NCBI GenBank assembly: GCA_012103325.1
Contig: WLWY01000002.1
Location: forward strand, 186,001 to 250,000
Reading direction: 5' to 3'
DNA length: 64,000 nt
Origin: Alphaproteobacteria bacterium
GTDB lineage: Bacteria; Pseudomonadota; Alphaproteobacteria; UBA8366; GCA-2717185
Shown here: positions 62,385 through 64,000 of the stretch, piece by piece
Layout: each line of letters opens with the position of its first letter
How positions within the stretch are numbered: the stretch's first letter is position 1
Notes under the pieces: model-generated
What the model saw: only the letters and a program-made list of their open reading frames with translations
Told to the model about the DNA's origin: nothing
Databases searched by the model: none
Program-made: the position numbers and the translations under genes

Positions 62385-63413
62385 TTACGCGGCGGCACCG
62401 GCCGTGGCATCGAACGCCGTGCCGTCGCGCCACATGCAATGCAGGATCACCGCCAGCTTGCGCGCCGTTGCCACCTTCGCCTTCTTCGCGCCGATCCGCG
62501 TCGCCAGCCGCCGCCCCCAGTCGCGCAGCGCCGAGGGCTGCCGCACCCGGGTAAGCAGCACATTCGCCGCCTCGTACAGCAAGGCCCGTGCGAGCCCGTC
62601 TCCCGTCTTGGAGATGCGCCCCGAACGCGATACCTCGCCCGATTCATGCAGCCGAGGCACAAGCCCAAGATACGCACCAACCCGCGACGCGCGCGTGAAC
62701 CGGGCCGGATCGTCCACCGCCGCCCGGTACGCCAGCGCCGTCAGCACGCCCACCCCCGGCACCGTCATCAGCAACCGGCAGACCCGGTCCTCGCGCGCCA
62801 AGGCGATCACCCGTTTATCCAGCGCCGCCAGTTCCGCGCCGACCGCCGCGCGCGCCCGCAGCAATCCCGCCACCAGCTCCTGCAAGGCCGGATTGTCCGC
62901 CGCGAGATCGCGCACCCGGCGCTCAAAATTGCGACCCGTGACCTTGCCCAGACGCAGCCCGTAATGGCGCAGAAACGAGCGGATCTGGTTGCTCAGGTCG
63001 CGCCGCACCCGGACCAGCCGTTCGCGCGCCAACAACAGCGAACGCAGCCATTGCGACGCCTCGCTGTTCACCCGCACTTCCCGGTACCACCCGATCCGCG
63101 CCAGTTGCGCCAGGCTCTCCGCATCGTTCGCATCCGTCTTCATGATCCGCACCGAAAGCACCGCGCGGGCATGGCGCGCGTCAACGCAAACAACCGGCAC
63201 GCCAAGCCGACGCAGCTCATGCCACAGCCAGTTCGACAAAAGGCCCGTCTCCAGAACCACACGCTGCAACGACGGGGCATGCGCCGCAAGCGCCGAGACA
63301 ATCGACGCCCCTTCGCACGCGACACTCCCGCGCCACACAACGGAACCCGCAGTGTCCATGACACAAACGCTCGCCTCTTCCAGCGATATGTCCAATCCCG
63401 CATAATGTTCCAT
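62385..63413 (-). CDS. IS110-family transposase (DEDD)
   Basis: 342 residues. MEHYAGLDISLEEASVCVMD (first Asp), VVLETGLLSNWLWHELRRLGVPVVCVDARHARAVLSVRIMKTDANDAESLAQLARIGW (Glu and Asp pair), then the Tnp_20 region LLMTVPGVGVLTALAYRAAVDDPARFTRASRVGAYLGLVPRLHESGEVSRSGRISKTGDGLARALLYEAANVLLTR. High G+C relative to surroundings, a sign of recent arrival. Termini not determined. The plus-strand frame over the same DNA (62346-63572) is a shadow. Confidence 0.94.
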   Translation of the reverse strand: MEHYAGLDISLEEASVCVMDTAGSVVWRGSVACEGASIVSALAAHAPSLQRVVLETGLLSNWLWHELRRLGVPVVCVDARHARAVLSVRIMKTDANDAESLAQLARIGWYREVRVNSEASQWLRSLLLARERLVRVRRDLSNQIRSFLRHYGLRLGKVTGRNFERRVRDLAADNPALQELVAGLLRARAAVGAELAALDKRVIALAREDRVCRLLMTVPGVGVLTALAYRAAVDDPARFTRASRVGAYLGLVPRLHESGEVSRSGRISKTGDGLARALLYEAANVLLTRVRQPSALRDWGRRLATRIGAKKAKVATARKLAVILHCMWRDGTAFDATAGAAA

Positions 63414-63482
63414 GGTCGCTCTCCTTCTTGCCTGGTTAAACGCTTCAAACTTCCAACGTTTAAACTAGGCCCGAGAGCGACC
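63414..63482 (-). ncRNA. Stem-closed leader of the second IS110 transposase
   Basis: GGTCGCTCTC (63414-63423) and GAGAGCGACC (63473-63482) are exact complements; inside, CCTGGTTAAACG (63431-63442) pairs with most of CGTTTAAACTAGG (63457-63469). The 69-nt structure touches the transposase start codon. Same plan as at 49987-50061. IS110 bridge RNAs come from a non-coding end, so this is a candidate for part of one. Confidence 0.4.
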
Positions 63483-63499
63483 AACCGCGATTACCCTAT

Positions 63500-63610
63500 G
63501 TCTTGCATTCATACATTTTGCTGCACGAATTGCCCCAGTGTATCCGGTTTGCTGGCGTGCCTAATGACCTGACGGTACGGGGCACCAAGGCCTGGCGATC
63601 AGCTCCGTCA
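63500..63610 (-). repeat. 111-bp dispersed repeat, copy B
   Basis: About 86% identical to copy A at 60769-60879, same orientation. It is followed after 14 nt by GCAAGACCTGACCC (about 63624-63637), the inverse of GGGTCAGGTCTTGC that precedes copy A, so each copy seems edged by this motif. Confidence 0.7.
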
Positions 63611-63650
63611 TGATTGTTGGATTGCAAGACCTGACCCTAGTCTTCTTCTT

Positions 63651-64000
63651 AAAGCAAGGTTCCTTGCCGCGAGCATCGTGTTGTCGGCGATGCTCGCGTT
63701 GCAAGGCATGGCCTTTGCCGACTCGGAAGGGCGGGACCTCTACATCAAAACCTGCTCGAAATGTCATGGCCTGCTGCAGGAAGACAAGGTCAGCTGGCGG
63801 CGCGACGCGATGGTGATCCGGGCGGTGACATTGCCGCTTGGGCCGACCATGACAGGCATCTACTTGCGGCCGGCAGGCATAATCAAAGGGTATCGTTATT
63901 CCAAAGCGTTTCGCAGCATGGCGACCGGATGGACCTGGGACGAGGACGCGCTCGACGGTTGGCTGACCAGCAGCCAGGACTTTATTCGGGGGTCGACGAT
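63651..64000 (+). CDS. Class I cytochrome c, partial (3' end outside window, start unclear)
   Basis: From 63651 the frame reads KARFLAASIVLSAMLALQGMAFADSEG, a signal peptide, then DLYIKTCSKCHGLLQEDKVSW with the haem motif CSKCH and runs open to the window end (DGWLTSSQDFIRGST). A later Met (GPTM, about 50 residues on) may or may not be the sixth ligand. No ATG precedes Lys-Ala-Arg; the codon there is CTT, right next to repeat-derived sequence, so the original start may have been replaced. GTG 63678 or ATG 63690 would give a shortened signal peptide. Confidence 0.7.

Noticed and set aside
62346..63572. 408-codon open frame on the plus strand
   Set aside because: Antisense to the G+C-rich IS110 transposase; Arg/Pro/His-rich shadow.

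Overview
The window reads as a chromosomal segment of an alphaproteobacterium, most likely a free-living, probably marine, member of the Rhodospirillales. Support comes from the protein flavour: GroESL ending GGMGGMDF under a CIRCE operator, a PAS_5-type protein, cytochrome c', HWE/NahK-like signalling genes, and many CoA-transferase, TauD and PhyH type catabolic genes. Taxonomy is inference; no rRNA or tRNA gene was seen.

Layout. 1-4.3 kb: Asp/Glu racemase (cut by the window edge), a 3-hydroxyisobutyrate-dehydrogenase-like gene, groES-groEL with CIRCE, and a second Asp/Glu racemase. 4.3-4.95 kb: a gene-free stretch with a regular string of small YUCG-loop hairpins, a candidate structured RNA. 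5-7.3 kb: acyl-CoA ligase and PAS_5 protein. 7.6-10.6 kb: a complete IS66 element lying between remains of two different genes. 10.6-16 kb: Sel1 protein, anti-sigma-like ATPase, RidA, cytochrome c', and a CoA-transferase/enoyl-CoA hydratase/GYD operon whose hydratase carries an in-frame amber codon. 16-19 kb: selD, whose true reading frame passes through a UGA at residue 17 (selenocysteine), then a VOC protein, a decayed methyltransferase and a TPR protein. 19-28.7 kb: AlkC-like DNA repair protein, enolase-superfamily enzyme, glutathione transferases, dioxygenase, transporters, rhodanese, thioesterase, MaoC-like protein. 28.7-32.2 kb: polysaccharide O-acetylation pair (MBOAT and AlgJ/X-like) with an FkbM methyltransferase. 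32.5-40.4 kb: signalling block (broken chemoreceptor, PilZ, PAS histidine kinase, LuxR-type regulator, GGDEF-EAL protein). 40.4-46.5 kb: proline-racemase-family enzyme between two paralogous proteins of unknown family, a cyclase-like protein, ChaC, an XRE regulator, a sigma-54 type promoter region, and an SDR. 46.7-50 kb: an internally deleted IS66 copy, a gene remnant, a GFA protein and an IS110-family transposase. 50.4-60.1 kb: HMG-CoA-lyase family, solute-binding protein, O-methyltransferase, DUF192, CysQ and the AmmeMemoRadiSam pair. 60.2-64 kb: tandem and inverted repeats, a PEP-CTERM protein with a sigma-54 promoter, a second IS110 transposase and the start of a cytochrome c.

The observations most worth following are the selenocysteine SelD with its SECIS-like hairpin (truncated by ordinary gene calling), the hairpin string at 4486-4700, two promoter regions 16.8 kb apart that share one architecture (GG-N10-GC box plus two 18-bp upstream sites at almost equal spacing, one driving the PEP-CTERM gene), the exact 1557-bp in-frame deletion separating the two IS66 copies, and the stem-closed leaders abutting the start codons of both IS110 transposases. 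All coordinates and motif comparisons were made by eye; no database search or folding calculation was run.
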